A stretch of DNA of 64,000 nt from Opitutales bacterium (GTDB lineage Bacteria > Verrucomicrobiota > Verrucomicrobiia > Opitutales > JABSRG01): NCBI GenBank assembly GCA_028280845.1, contig JANQKZ010000036.1, positions 28,542 to 92,541 of the forward strand, in the 5' to 3' direction. Shown here piece after piece: positions 31,933 through 41,081 of this stretch. Position 1 is the first letter of the stretch. Every line of letters begins with the position of its first letter. A program made the position numbers and the translations under genes. The notes below the pieces were generated by a model. That model worked only from the letters and a program-made list of their open reading frames with translations, ran no database searches and had not been told where the DNA came from.

Positions 31933-33846
31933 ATGAAGCCCCGTCCGCACCCGCTGCTCCTCTGCCTCTCCTTCGTCTTTCTCCAGTGGCTTCCGGCGGA
32001 TCCCCCCGAGGATTTACATGCCTGGACTGCCGCCCCCCATGGGTGGCAATTGGAGCGCCTGGGCCCAAGCACCGTCTCGGTCGACCTGGAAGCCTACGAG
32101 ACGATCCTCTACGTGGCAGCCGAGGCCTCCGGACCGGGGGAAGGAACCAGGGCCGCCCCCTACTCCAGTCTGGCCCGCGCCCTCAAAGCCGGAGCTGAAC
32201 AACCGGGCCGCACCGCTGTCCTCGTCGCAACGGGAACCTACCGTGAGGCGCCCTACACCATGGTCGAAGGGGTAGACCTGTTTGGGGGTTTCCATCCATC
32301 GACCTGGGAGCGCGACCTGTTCGAGCACCCCACCCGCCTCTCCGGCGAGGAAATGTCTCGCGTGTTGGTCGGTGCGGACGATGCCATCCTCGACGGGTTC
32401 ATCGTTTCGAACGGCCGCGTAGTCGGCCATGGAGCAGGGCTGTATTGCCGGGAGACCTCTCCTACCGTCACGAACAACCGCTTTGAGAATAACCTGGCTG
32501 TGGAACCGGGAGACTACAGCCACGACCACGATCGCCGCCGCCAACGGGCTCATGACGGAGGGGCCATTGCCCTCGTCAATTACGCCAATCCGGCCATCCA
32601 TAACAACATCTTCGTCAACAACTCGACCGGGGTCGGCAACGGTGCCGCCATCTCGGCGGCCGATGACTGTATACCGCAAATCGGCTATAATGTTTTCTGG
32701 GAAAACCGGGCCGGGATCCATGACCACGCCATCACCCGGTCAGGAAATGGGGCTGCCGTCAGCCTGCGTAATTCTTCCCGGGCGGCCATCTTCCACAACC
32801 TGTTCGTTGGCAACCAGGCCCATGGGGGAAGCGATGCCGGCGCCCTTTTCTTCGAGTACTTTTCCTGGCCTGAAGTCAGGTGGAATGTGTTCCTCAATAA
32901 TTATGCTTCGGACGATGGGGGCGCCATGGACTCCCAGAAATACTCACACCCCAAAGTGAAATACAACCTGCTCTTTGGCAACCAGGCCGATGGTTCCGGG
33001 GGCGGGGCTCACCACGACGACTCGCTCATGGAGTTTGAAAACAATATTTTCGCCTATAACGTCGCCCAGAACCAGGGTGGGGCCTTTGGCGGCTCCCATG
33101 GCTGGATTCGAGCCATCAATAATACCGTTGTATTCAATGAAGCTGTCAAGAAGGGGGGCGGGGCCGTCCATCACTACAACATGAAAAATCCGCACCTGAA
33201 GCAGATTCTCATGCGGAACAATATTTTCTGGGGCAACCAACCCGATGAGCTCTTTCTCGAGTCCGGCGGCGATGTCTATTACAATATAGTGGAAGGCGGG
33301 TATGGCAACGCCTACGGGGCTTACGAGATGGATCCGACCTTCCTCGACAATGGACTCGAGCTTCATCCCGGGGAGGCGATCTACAGCGAGCCGCGGTTTG
33401 TCTCTCGCATCACTTTGAATGCGGGGGAAGATACCCTATCCCCGGATGCCCTCGTCGGCCGGGTTATCCGGCGCCTGGGTCCCGTCCCCGATGATGTCCT
33501 CGAAAAGCCGGTCGTGCAGAAGGCCCAGGTCCGGCAGGGCGCTGGCCTCGCCGCCGTGACCGAGGGCGATGGTATCGCTGGCGACGGCCCCCAGTACCGG
33601 GCATTCCTCGGAAGTTGGTGGAGCTTGATCCGGGCCAACGGTCCCGACTGGGTCGAGGTCTGGGGGCCGGTTGCGCTCTACCCCGAATCGACATTGGAAA
33701 TCATCCCCACCTTTCACCTGCACCCCGATTCGCCCGCCATCAATAACGGGCTCTACACGGACTATGCCCCCGACGACATCGACGGGCAGCCCCGCTACTT
33801 CCCCACCATCGATTTTGGAGCCGATGAATATGTTCCCGAAAATTAA
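31933..33846 (+). CDS. Secreted right-handed parallel beta-helix protein, paralogue 2
   Basis: 637 residues with signal peptide (HPLLLCLSFVFLQWLPA). It has the DUF1565-type opening (LYVAAEASGPGEGTRAAPYSSL, VATGTYREAPYTMVEGVDLFGGF) shared with the 26437-28215 protein. Coils follow with NPAIHNNIFVNNS, RAAIFHNLFVGNQA, EVRWNVFLNNYASDDGGA and FGGSHGWIRAINNTVVFNEA, ending in FGADEYVP. The many Asn ladders and D-x-G-G-A turns are typical of pectate-lyase-like beta-helices. Its stop lies 17 bases inside the next gene, so the pair is translationally coupled. Glycan lyase or glycan-binding role is inferred from fold and context; no catalytic residue can be assigned. Confidence 0.85.
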   Translation: MKPRPHPLLLCLSFVFLQWLPADPPEDLHAWTAAPHGWQLERLGPSTVSVDLEAYETILYVAAEASGPGEGTRAAPYSSLARALKAGAEQPGRTAVLVATGTYREAPYTMVEGVDLFGGFHPSTWERDLFEHPTRLSGEEMSRVLVGADDAILDGFIVSNGRVVGHGAGLYCRETSPTVTNNRFENNLAVEPGDYSHDHDRRRQRAHDGGAIALVNYANPAIHNNIFVNNSTGVGNGAAISAADDCIPQIGYNVFWENRAGIHDHAITRSGNGAAVSLRNSSRAAIFHNLFVGNQAHGGSDAGALFFEYFSWPEVRWNVFLNNYASDDGGAMDSQKYSHPKVKYNLLFGNQADGSGGGAHHDDSLMEFENNIFAYNVAQNQGGAFGGSHGWIRAINNTVVFNEAVKKGGGAVHHYNMKNPHLKQILMRNNIFWGNQPDELFLESGGDVYYNIVEGGYGNAYGAYEMDPTFLDNGLELHPGEAIYSEPRFVSRITLNAGEDTLSPDALVGRVIRRLGPVPDDVLEKPVVQKAQVRQGAGLAAVTEGDGIAGDGPQYRAFLGSWWSLIRANGPDWVEVWGPVALYPESTLEIIPTFHLHPDSPAINNGLYTDYAPDDIDGQPRYFPTIDFGADEYVPEN

Positions 33847-35821
33847 ATCCGCCTTAACCCTTTTCTTTTCCCTGTTGTCGCTCGGTGGTGCCGCAACCCC
33901 TCCCCCCGCAGATGAGATCCGGGATCAGCCCGTAATATATACCGGCTCGGAAGACGCCGACAAGCGCTGGCACCACGGCGGGTTCCGGTCCGCGGTCGGC
34001 GTCCACAAGATCCAGGTCCTGCGCGCCTCGCGACATGAACCCCTGCAAAACCGGGAGGTGGGCTGGACTTATAACCATGCTCCCATGCTGGCCTACTGGG
34101 AGGGCCGCTTCTGGATGAATTACGTATCCAATAGTGTCGAGGAGCACGGTACACCCGGTCGCACCCCCTTCACCTCCTCAGCCGACGGCTATAACTGGCA
34201 ATTTCCTGAAGTCGGCTTCCCGGTGGTCCGCCTCCCTGAATTTACCCCCGACCCGCGCTACTTCGGTGGGCGCAGCCCCGGCGTCCAGCCCGAGGGTACT
34301 GAGTCAGTCATGCATCAGCGCATGGGATTCTACGTGGCCCCCAATGGCCGGCTGCTCACCTCGGGCTTCTACAGCTATTGCCCGAATGTCCGATACGGCC
34401 CTAACCGCGGCCAGGGTCTCGGCCGCGTCATCCGTGAGGTCTTCCCCAACGGAAGCCTCGGCCCGATCTATTTTGTCCGCTACAACCGCCACGCCGGCTG
34501 GGATGAGTCCAATACCCCCTTCCCCTTTTTCACCGAATCCGGGGATCCGGGCCTGATTGAGGCCTGCCGGGCCCTCCTCGCCGATAAGTTGATGACCCTG
34601 CAGTGGTGGGAGGATGATCGCGGAGATGATGGGTTCTTCACCTTGGAAATCCCCGATGATCTGAAAATCTCCGACCTCACCTTCGGACCCATCCCGGAGG
34701 ACGACGTCAATTACATCGAGCCCAAGGCCCTGAGTTACTATAAACGCGACGACGGGGTCACCGTAGGTGTCCTCAAAAGCGAACTCGCCCTCTTGAGTGA
34801 AGACGACGGCATGACCTGGACCCGTGGACGCCACCCCTTCCCGGAGTCCGCCGCCAAGATCTGGGGGCAGCGCACCGACGACGCACGCTTTGCCCTTGTC
34901 TATTGCCATAGCGCCACCCGCCGAAACCGCTTCCCGCTGGTGGCCGTGACCAGCGACGATGGCTACGCTTTTGATAACATCAACCTGATCCACGCCGAAG
35001 TTCCTCCCATGCGTTACCGCGGGACCAATAAGGCGCAAGGCCCCCAATATATCCGGGGAATCATGCCCGGAAATGGCAACCCGCCCGGCGACCACATGTG
35101 GCTTACCTACAGCGTGAACAAGGAAGATATCTGGGTAGCCCGGGTCCGCACCCCCATTGAGGACTCCGTTTCCGAGCATCTGGACGAATCCTTTGAGGGC
35201 TACGAGAGTATCGTGGATATGGAACTGTGGAATCTTTACCTGCCCCAGTGGGCTCCCATTTCATTGGCCGTCGATCCCTGGGACCCGAAGAATCAGGTGC
35301 TCCAGATCAAGGATGAAGACCCTTACGACTACGCCAAAGCGGAGCGTGTCATTCCTCAAAGCAAACGGCTCAAGATTTCCTTCCGTGTCCTCCAACAACA
35401 TTATGGAATAAACGGCCTCGAGGTCGAAGCCCAGACGGCCCGGGGCGGCCGCCCCATGCGCCTCTGGTGGTTCCCCGACCAGATCGCCTTCGATCGGGCC
35501 AAGACGGAGGTGGAGCGCACTTCCATCCAGAATGGTCGCTGGCACCAGGTCGAAATGGCGCTCGATTGCGAGCGGGAGCGCTACTCCGTCCGGGTGGACG
35601 GGCAGCTCGTCCATGAGGATCTCGACCTTGAGGAGAACCCTGACTCCATCGAGAAAATTGTCTTTCGCACCGGCCCCTGGCGCATGGATGTCCGCCAGTT
35701 CATTATGGAAAACGGGGAACCGGGTGCCCCGGGCGTTTGGGACGGCGACTACCCCGGTGCCGAAGTAAAAGTGAAGGCATCCACATACCTTATCGACGAC
35801 CTCAAAACGGAACCCTTTTGA
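33830..35821 (+). CDS. Secreted sialidase-like beta-propeller plus C-terminal jelly-roll protein (family copy 1 of 3)
   Basis: 663 residues from ATG 33830 (MFPKIKSALTLFFSLLSLG signal peptide; ATG 33824 is possible). The frame is open further upstream within the beta-helix gene but that part is out-of-frame shadow. Landmark motifs shared with the copies at 41909 and 45404: VGWTYNHAPMLAYWEGRFW, MHQRMGFYVAPNGRLLT, SGFYSYCP, LGPIYFVRYNRH, LQWWEDDRGDDGFF, WGQRTDDARFALVY, GNGNPPGDHMWLTYS and NKEDIWVAR. BNR-like SDDG elements suggest a propeller (about 30-470). A C-terminal concanavalin-like region (about 480-660) has IKDEDPYDYAKAERV and FRTGPWRMDVR. I know no characterised member, so the reaction is unknown. 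Confidence 0.82.
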   Translation: MFPKIKSALTLFFSLLSLGGAATPPPADEIRDQPVIYTGSEDADKRWHHGGFRSAVGVHKIQVLRASRHEPLQNREVGWTYNHAPMLAYWEGRFWMNYVSNSVEEHGTPGRTPFTSSADGYNWQFPEVGFPVVRLPEFTPDPRYFGGRSPGVQPEGTESVMHQRMGFYVAPNGRLLTSGFYSYCPNVRYGPNRGQGLGRVIREVFPNGSLGPIYFVRYNRHAGWDESNTPFPFFTESGDPGLIEACRALLADKLMTLQWWEDDRGDDGFFTLEIPDDLKISDLTFGPIPEDDVNYIEPKALSYYKRDDGVTVGVLKSELALLSEDDGMTWTRGRHPFPESAAKIWGQRTDDARFALVYCHSATRRNRFPLVAVTSDDGYAFDNINLIHAEVPPMRYRGTNKAQGPQYIRGIMPGNGNPPGDHMWLTYSVNKEDIWVARVRTPIEDSVSEHLDESFEGYESIVDMELWNLYLPQWAPISLAVDPWDPKNQVLQIKDEDPYDYAKAERVIPQSKRLKISFRVLQQHYGINGLEVEAQTARGGRPMRLWWFPDQIAFDRAKTEVERTSIQNGRWHQVEMALDCERERYSVRVDGQLVHEDLDLEENPDSIEKIVFRTGPWRMDVRQFIMENGEPGAPGVWDGDYPGAEVKVKASTYLIDDLKTEPF

Positions 35822-37134
35822 TGCATCACGCTTTTTCCAGAGTCGCAACCGGATTCCTCCTCTGCCTGATCCTGGCAGCGGATGCCCGGGGGTCGGACCA
35901 GCCCAATATCATTCTCATCCTGGTGGATGACCTTGGCCGTGAGGCCGTGGGCTGCTACGGAGGGGAATCCTACCCCACGCCCCAGATCGATCGTCTGGCC
36001 TCCGGGGGAATGCGCTACGACCACTTCTATGTGGCCCCGGTCTGCCACCCCACCCGCATCTCCATCATGACCGGGCGTTACCTCTCCAACCTCGGAAATC
36101 CCGAGTGGGGGTCCTACCCGAAGGGAGACCTGGAGAAGGCCACCCTGGCCTGGGGTCTGAAGGAGGCCGGCTACGCCACGGTGATTTCAGGAAAATGGCA
36201 CCTCGCTATGCTCCAGAATGATCCGCAGCACCCTCACCGCCTCGGCTTTGATCAATACTGCTTTTTCGGTTGGCATGAAGGGCCCCGCTTCTGGCAACCC
36301 CGTATCTGGCAGAACGGCGAGCTCCGCGAGGATGTTGCCGACCGCTTCGGACCGGATGTTTACCTGGAATTCCTTCAGGATTTTATCCGGGACAACAAAG
36401 ACGGTCCCTTCTTCGCCTATTACTCGATGACCTTGGCCCACGCCGTATCTAACGATCTCGACCCCCACCCCCCACACGGTCCAAAGGGACGTTACATGAC
36501 CTTTGCCGAAATGCTCGCTGAGACCGATCTACGGATTGGCCAACTCCTCGATTTCCTGGAGGACGAGGGCATCGCGGAGAACACCTTGATCCTGTTCCTC
36601 ACCGATAACGGCACCTCCGCCAAAAACTACATTCGCCATGAAGGGCGCCAGTTGATCGCCGAGCCCCCGGTGACCTCCACCTGGAGAGGGCAATCTGTCC
36701 TGGGTGGTAAAAAACACCTGAAAGACTGGGGCATCCGGGTGCCTGCCATCGCCGTTTGGCCCGGGACGATTGAGCCCGGCTCCACCAACCAGGACTTGAT
36801 TGATGCCACCGACATCCTCCCCACGCTCTTCGGCATAGCCGGCGTGGACCAGCTTCCCCCCAAGCAGGATGGCCAATCCTTTGAGGGCACCATGACCGGA
36901 GAAGATTATGAGGAACGGGCATGGATCATCTCTCAGAAGAAAGACAAAGCCTGCGTTCGCACCAAACGCTGGAAACTGCTCGACACCGGGGAAATCTACG
37001 ACCTGAAGCACGACCCTCTCGAAACATCTCCCATCCTTCCCCGGGCCGATTCGAAGGCGTCTCGTGAAGCGCGTCACCTGCTTCAACCCATCTTGGACCC
37101 CATCGCCTCCGAACTCATTGTAGATATTGATTAA
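35821..37134 (+). CDS. Secreted sulfatase
   Basis: 437 residues from the ATG at 35821, whose first base is the last of the preceding TGA stop (TGATG). Signal peptide: AFSRVATGFLLCLILAADARG. The metal-binding start is PNIILILVDDLGREAVGCYG; the formylglycine motif is CHPTRISIMTGRY (CxPTR type). GKWHLAML, the later FLTDNGTSAKNY and RGQSVLGGKKHLKDWGIRVP complete the fold. It should remove sulfate esters from the target glycan outside the cytoplasm after conversion of Cys to formylglycine; no maturase gene is in the window. Operon partner of the propeller protein before it and the PhoD-like protein 15 bases after. Confidence 0.92.
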   Translation: MHHAFSRVATGFLLCLILAADARGSDQPNIILILVDDLGREAVGCYGGESYPTPQIDRLASGGMRYDHFYVAPVCHPTRISIMTGRYLSNLGNPEWGSYPKGDLEKATLAWGLKEAGYATVISGKWHLAMLQNDPQHPHRLGFDQYCFFGWHEGPRFWQPRIWQNGELREDVADRFGPDVYLEFLQDFIRDNKDGPFFAYYSMTLAHAVSNDLDPHPPHGPKGRYMTFAEMLAETDLRIGQLLDFLEDEGIAENTLILFLTDNGTSAKNYIRHEGRQLIAEPPVTSTWRGQSVLGGKKHLKDWGIRVPAIAVWPGTIEPGSTNQDLIDATDILPTLFGIAGVDQLPPKQDGQSFEGTMTGEDYEERAWIISQKKDKACVRTKRWKLLDTGEIYDLKHDPLETSPILPRADSKASREARHLLQPILDPIASELIVDID

Positions 37135-37149
37135 TTTGGACTCTCTGGC

Positions 37150-38892
37150 ATGAACCCGACCCGGCTCCACCTCAGCTTGATTTCCCTTTTCCTGGGACTC
37201 CTCTCAGCCAATGGCCAGGGGAGCGATGCTTATACAGCCTTGGAATCGGTTCAGGAAGATGGAACGGAAATTGGCACCTACGCGCCTGCGGATGCGTTCG
37301 AAAACGGCAGCGAATTTCCCTTTTACGGGAGTGAAAATCCCCTGAACTGGCGTCAGTTTGAGGGCGAAAAACTGGACAGGGATTTCTTCCGCCGGAGCCA
37401 GCGTATCCTGATCCAGGTCATAAACAACAATCTGGAGCAGGCCATTGTGGAGGCGCGCTACTGGATGGAGCAAGATCCTACCGACCTCGAGCCCTGGTTC
37501 ATGCTGGCCCTCGCTTACACCGCCAACGACCAGCTGGATCTCGCCTTGGAGGCCGCCCGGGAGGCAGTATCGAAAGGAATTCCCATCGAGCGGTTTTATG
37601 CAGGTCCCCGTCATTACCTCCAGCCCCTTCTCGATGACCAAGCGTTTAAGCAATGGGCCGAGCCGATCACCTCCCCACTCATTCACGGTCCGCTCCTCGG
37701 GGCGACCACCACCCACTCCATCCAGGTCTGGATGCGCACCAGGAATGCGGCTCATGTCACGGTCGAAGTCGCCCTTTCCGACAAACTATCCGAGTGGACG
37801 GTTTCCCCCACCGTCTCCTCCGGCGCCCATAGCGATTATATTGTCCGGATTCCACTTAAAAACTTAAAGCCAAATGAGCGCTATCGTTACCGGGTGCTTA
37901 TCGATGGTGAACGGGTTACCCCCGAGCCGTACCCGGAATTCCACACCTACCCCCTCCCCGGCTCCACCCAACCCATCGAAATCATTTTTGGTGGATGTTC
38001 GCCTTATGTTCCCAGGAACGAGCGGATGTGGGACCTCATCCACAGCTACCATCCCCACGCCTTCCTCACCCTTGGAGATAACCTCTACATCGACTATTGG
38101 AAGGATCGGGAGGAATTCATTCAATACACCTTCAATCGCCGCCGCTCGCGCCCGGAATTTCGCCGCCTCACGGCGGAGGTTCCCATTTTTGCCATCTGGG
38201 ATGACCATGACGTCGGCCTGGATGATTCCTTTCTCGGGCCCTATCCCTTTCGACCCACCTTCAAATATACCTACTGGAAGCACTTCCGGCAGAACTGGAA
38301 TAACCCAGCCTATGGCATGGGAGACACCCTCCCTGGCGTATGGTTCTCCTTTGCCATTGGAGATGTGGATATATTCATGCTCGACGGTCGCTACTACCGG
38401 ACAAACCCCCGCGGCCCCAACCCGACCATGCTGGGTCCCGTTCAGCTGGCCTGGCTCAAACAGGCCCTGAAGCAAAGTCAGGCCCGGGTAAAGGTGATCG
38501 CCTCCCCCGTGGCATGGAACGACGGGGCGAAGCCCGGCGCCAGGGATACCTGGGCCGGTTTCCCCGATGAGCGAAAGGAACTCTTTGATTTTATGGGTGA
38601 AGAGGACGTTACCGGGGTGATTCTCCTCTCCTCCGATCGCCACCGTAGCGAGGCCCGACGGATTGACCGCGAAAAAGGCTACCCGCTTTACGACCTGTCC
38701 AGTGGGCGGCTCACCCACATCAATGCATCCGACCTCAAACCAGGAGCCATCTTTGACTACAATGAAAAACCTTCCTTCGGACGCCTGCTCATCGATTTCA
38801 GCCAACTCGACCCGATCATCACCTACGAAATCCGGTCGATCGACGACGAACGCATTCACGCCCTCAACTTCACCCTGAACGACCTCCAATAA
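37150..38892 (+). CDS. Secreted PhoD-like protein with N-terminal TPR-like region (paralogue 3)
   Basis: 580 residues with signal peptide (LHLSLISLFLGLLSANG). Same layout as 29970-31679: FYGSENPLNWRQFEGEKLD, a TPR-like stretch (LEPWFMLALAYTANDQLDLA), PhoD N-domain (GPLLGATTTHSIQVWMRT), then IFGGCSPYVPRNERMWD, FLTLGDNLYIDYW, IWDDHDVGLDD, VDIFMLDGRYYR and LLSSDRHRSEA. The catalytic Asp and Asn ligands of PhoD are present, with SDRH again in place of GDTH. The shared change in both TPR-type paralogues suggests a sub-family with a distinct substrate. It is 15 bases after the sulfatase and 5 before the sialidase-like gene. Confidence 0.86.
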   Translation: MNPTRLHLSLISLFLGLLSANGQGSDAYTALESVQEDGTEIGTYAPADAFENGSEFPFYGSENPLNWRQFEGEKLDRDFFRRSQRILIQVINNNLEQAIVEARYWMEQDPTDLEPWFMLALAYTANDQLDLALEAAREAVSKGIPIERFYAGPRHYLQPLLDDQAFKQWAEPITSPLIHGPLLGATTTHSIQVWMRTRNAAHVTVEVALSDKLSEWTVSPTVSSGAHSDYIVRIPLKNLKPNERYRYRVLIDGERVTPEPYPEFHTYPLPGSTQPIEIIFGGCSPYVPRNERMWDLIHSYHPHAFLTLGDNLYIDYWKDREEFIQYTFNRRRSRPEFRRLTAEVPIFAIWDDHDVGLDDSFLGPYPFRPTFKYTYWKHFRQNWNNPAYGMGDTLPGVWFSFAIGDVDIFMLDGRYYRTNPRGPNPTMLGPVQLAWLKQALKQSQARVKVIASPVAWNDGAKPGARDTWAGFPDERKELFDFMGEEDVTGVILLSSDRHRSEARRIDREKGYPLYDLSSGRLTHINASDLKPGAIFDYNEKPSFGRLLIDFSQLDPIITYEIRSIDDERIHALNFTLNDLQ

Positions 38893-38897
38893 GACCC

Positions 38898-40127
38898 ATG
38901 AGACCTTTCATCTTTGTATTCCTATTCTTGATACAGGTATTCTCCGGCGCCTGGGCCGGCGACTTTGAACATATCGTCGTCTACCAAGAGGACGGCCGAT
39001 TTGCTGGTTGGCCGGCCAACAACGGCGCCTGGATTTTTGACAATGATGAGATCCTGGTGGGATTTACGGAAGGCCCTTACGAGCTGAATGAAGGCCACAA
39101 TATCGGACCCAAAGAGGAGCAGCGCTCCTGGCTGGCTCGCAGCCAGGATGGGGGGCATACCTGGCATGCCTACGACCCCGAAGGCTATGTCGGCGACTTC
39201 GGTAAGGAGCCGCTCAGGCTCCCCCTGGTCAGCCCCATACACTTTGATGCCCCCAGGTTTGCCTTGCGCATGGTTGGCACTGCCTACCACGGGGCCTTTG
39301 ATCCACGCGGCCACTTCTTTTACACCTATGATGCCGGGAACACCTGGATGGGTCCCCACAGTTTCGGCGATATCCGCCGGCATCCTGAGCTGGAAAAAAC
39401 CGGCATGATGGAAGTCACCCCCAGAACCGATTACGTAGTCCTGGGAGCACACAAGGCCCTCCTCATGATGTCGGCCCGCAAACCAGGTGTGGGCGGTTCA
39501 GACCGTTTATTCGTCGCCCGGACAACAGACGGCGGACAGAGCTTCTTCTTCATGGGGTGGATCATTCCCCCCTATGAATCGGATGAGATCGACCCCGACG
39601 CCCGGGTGTCGATCTTCGAAGACCCGGCCCTCAACCCGCATCCCTCCCAGGTCCGCGCCGTCATGCCCCAGTCCTTTCTCAATTCCGATGGCACGCTCAT
39701 CACCACCATGCGCCGGCGTTACCGGGTGGATGAAAAGAACATCAACCGCAACTGGGTCGATGCTTATGTATCCCACGACGAGGGCCATACCTGGGCATTC
39801 CAGGCTACCGTGGGGGATGCCGGAGCCGGCAACGGCAACCCACCGGCACTCAATAGGACTGCCGACGGCCGCCTTTGCGCCGTCTTCGGGGATCGGGCCG
39901 TCGGGCGAATGATGCTCACCTACAGCTCGGACCAGGGGGAAACCTGGACCGAGCCCATCGTCATCCGGGATGATTTCGGCTCGGAGGACATGGAGACGAA
40001 TGACCTCGGTTACCCGCGCCTCCTACGCCGCTCTGACGGCAAGATGGTCGCTATCTATTATTTCTCCACCCACGAACATAAACATGGGATCTTCGCCACC
40101 ATCTGGGATCCCGCAGACCACCTGTAA
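38898..40127 (+). CDS. Secreted sialidase-like BNR-repeat protein (paralogue 1)
   Basis: 409 residues with signal peptide MRPFIFVFLFLIQVFSGAWA. Asp-box elements are spaced along the chain: ARSQDGGHTWHAY, VARTTDGGQSFFF, VSHDEGHTWAFQ and YSSDQGETWTEP, typical of six-bladed sialidase-like propellers. GWPANNGAWIFDNDEILVGF near the N-terminus is shared with the paralogue at 47367. Relatives in databases are called exo-alpha-sialidases, but the fold also serves rhamnosidases (GH145) and other glycosidases. No sialic acid pathway is seen here, so sialidase activity should not be assumed. It lies 5 bases after the PhoD-like gene. Confidence 0.85.
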   Translation: MRPFIFVFLFLIQVFSGAWAGDFEHIVVYQEDGRFAGWPANNGAWIFDNDEILVGFTEGPYELNEGHNIGPKEEQRSWLARSQDGGHTWHAYDPEGYVGDFGKEPLRLPLVSPIHFDAPRFALRMVGTAYHGAFDPRGHFFYTYDAGNTWMGPHSFGDIRRHPELEKTGMMEVTPRTDYVVLGAHKALLMMSARKPGVGGSDRLFVARTTDGGQSFFFMGWIIPPYESDEIDPDARVSIFEDPALNPHPSQVRAVMPQSFLNSDGTLITTMRRRYRVDEKNINRNWVDAYVSHDEGHTWAFQATVGDAGAGNGNPPALNRTADGRLCAVFGDRAVGRMMLTYSSDQGETWTEPIVIRDDFGSEDMETNDLGYPRLLRRSDGKMVAIYYFSTHEHKHGIFATIWDPADHL

Positions 40128-40131
40128 TCAA

Positions 40132-41079
40132 ATGGAAGTTGGATTCATTGGGCTGGGTAATATGGGAGCTCCCATGGCGGGCCATTTTCTCGCCGCCGGC
40201 TATCGCATGGTCGTGTTTGATGTGCGGCCGGAAGCCACCTCCTCGCTTGAGAAAGATGGGGCCAAGGTGGCTCAATCCCCCGCTGAAGTCATGAGTCGGT
40301 GTGAAGTGGTCTGCACCAGTCTTCCCGGGCCGAAAGAAGCCGAAACGGTCTTCTTCGGCGGGACCGGTCTGGCCCCCTTCTTCTCCGAGGGCAAACTGTT
40401 GATCGATTTTTCCACAAATGCACCGGAACTCATTCAACGCACGGAAACCATGGCCCAGGCCTCCGGAGCCTTTCTCGTCGACGCTCCGGTTTCGGGGGGC
40501 ATTGGGGGAGCGCGCGACGCCAGCCTTACCATCCTGGCCGGGGGTAGTGATAAGACCTTTCACAAGGCCCTTCCATTCCTGGAAAAAGTATCCAAAAAAA
40601 TAATACACACGGGCCCGACCGGAAGCGCCACTATATGCAAATTGATGCACAACTGCGCCGTCCTCTCGACCAATCTGGCCATGGTGGAATGTATGACGAC
40701 TGCGATCCGGGCCGGAGTCTCTTCAGACACGATTGTTGAAGTCTTCCAGAAGAGTGGAATCGGGCGCAACCTCGACCTCAACGTCAGTCTCCCCGCTACC
40801 TTGTTTAAGGGAAATTTTGATCCCCGGTTCGCCTTAAAAACGGCATTCAAAGATATCCAACTGGCTACGTCCTTTGCACGGGAGGTGGGCAGCCCGCTTG
40901 TCCTGGGCGAATGCTGTGAGGCTGACATGCTGGAGGCCATTCAACGAGGTTGGGGCAATCTGGATAACAATGCCTTTCTACGGATCCAGGAAGAACGGAG
41001 CGGGGCGGAAATACGCACGCATCCGCACCGGGTCCATGAAATCATTGAATTTGATAATCCTACCCAAACCACAGACTGA
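40132..41079 (+). CDS. 3-hydroxyisobutyrate dehydrogenase family oxidoreductase
   Basis: 315 residues from the ATG at 40132, 4 bases after the sialidase-like stop; an upstream extension runs inside that gene. The N-terminal dinucleotide site is VGFIGLGNMGAPMA. DAPVSGGIGGARDASLTILAGG is the substrate-binding motif of the family, and the catalytic Lys is in CKLMHNCAVLSTN. Members include 3-hydroxyisobutyrate dehydrogenase, tartronate semialdehyde reductase and L-threonate dehydrogenase LtnD. The four-carbon acid kinase/PdxA2 pair elsewhere in the window makes a tetronate dehydrogenase role attractive. No signal peptide, so a cytoplasmic enzyme embedded in an operon of secreted proteins. Confidence 0.9.
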   Translation: MEVGFIGLGNMGAPMAGHFLAAGYRMVVFDVRPEATSSLEKDGAKVAQSPAEVMSRCEVVCTSLPGPKEAETVFFGGTGLAPFFSEGKLLIDFSTNAPELIQRTETMAQASGAFLVDAPVSGGIGGARDASLTILAGGSDKTFHKALPFLEKVSKKIIHTGPTGSATICKLMHNCAVLSTNLAMVECMTTAIRAGVSSDTIVEVFQKSGIGRNLDLNVSLPATLFKGNFDPRFALKTAFKDIQLATSFAREVGSPLVLGECCEADMLEAIQRGWGNLDNNAFLRIQEERSGAEIRTHPHRVHEIIEFDNPTQTTD

Positions 41080-41081
41080 CG

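Noticed and set aside
37864..38889. 341-codon leftward frame
   Set aside because: Antisense of the PhoD-like gene at 37150, which has all catalytic motifs.
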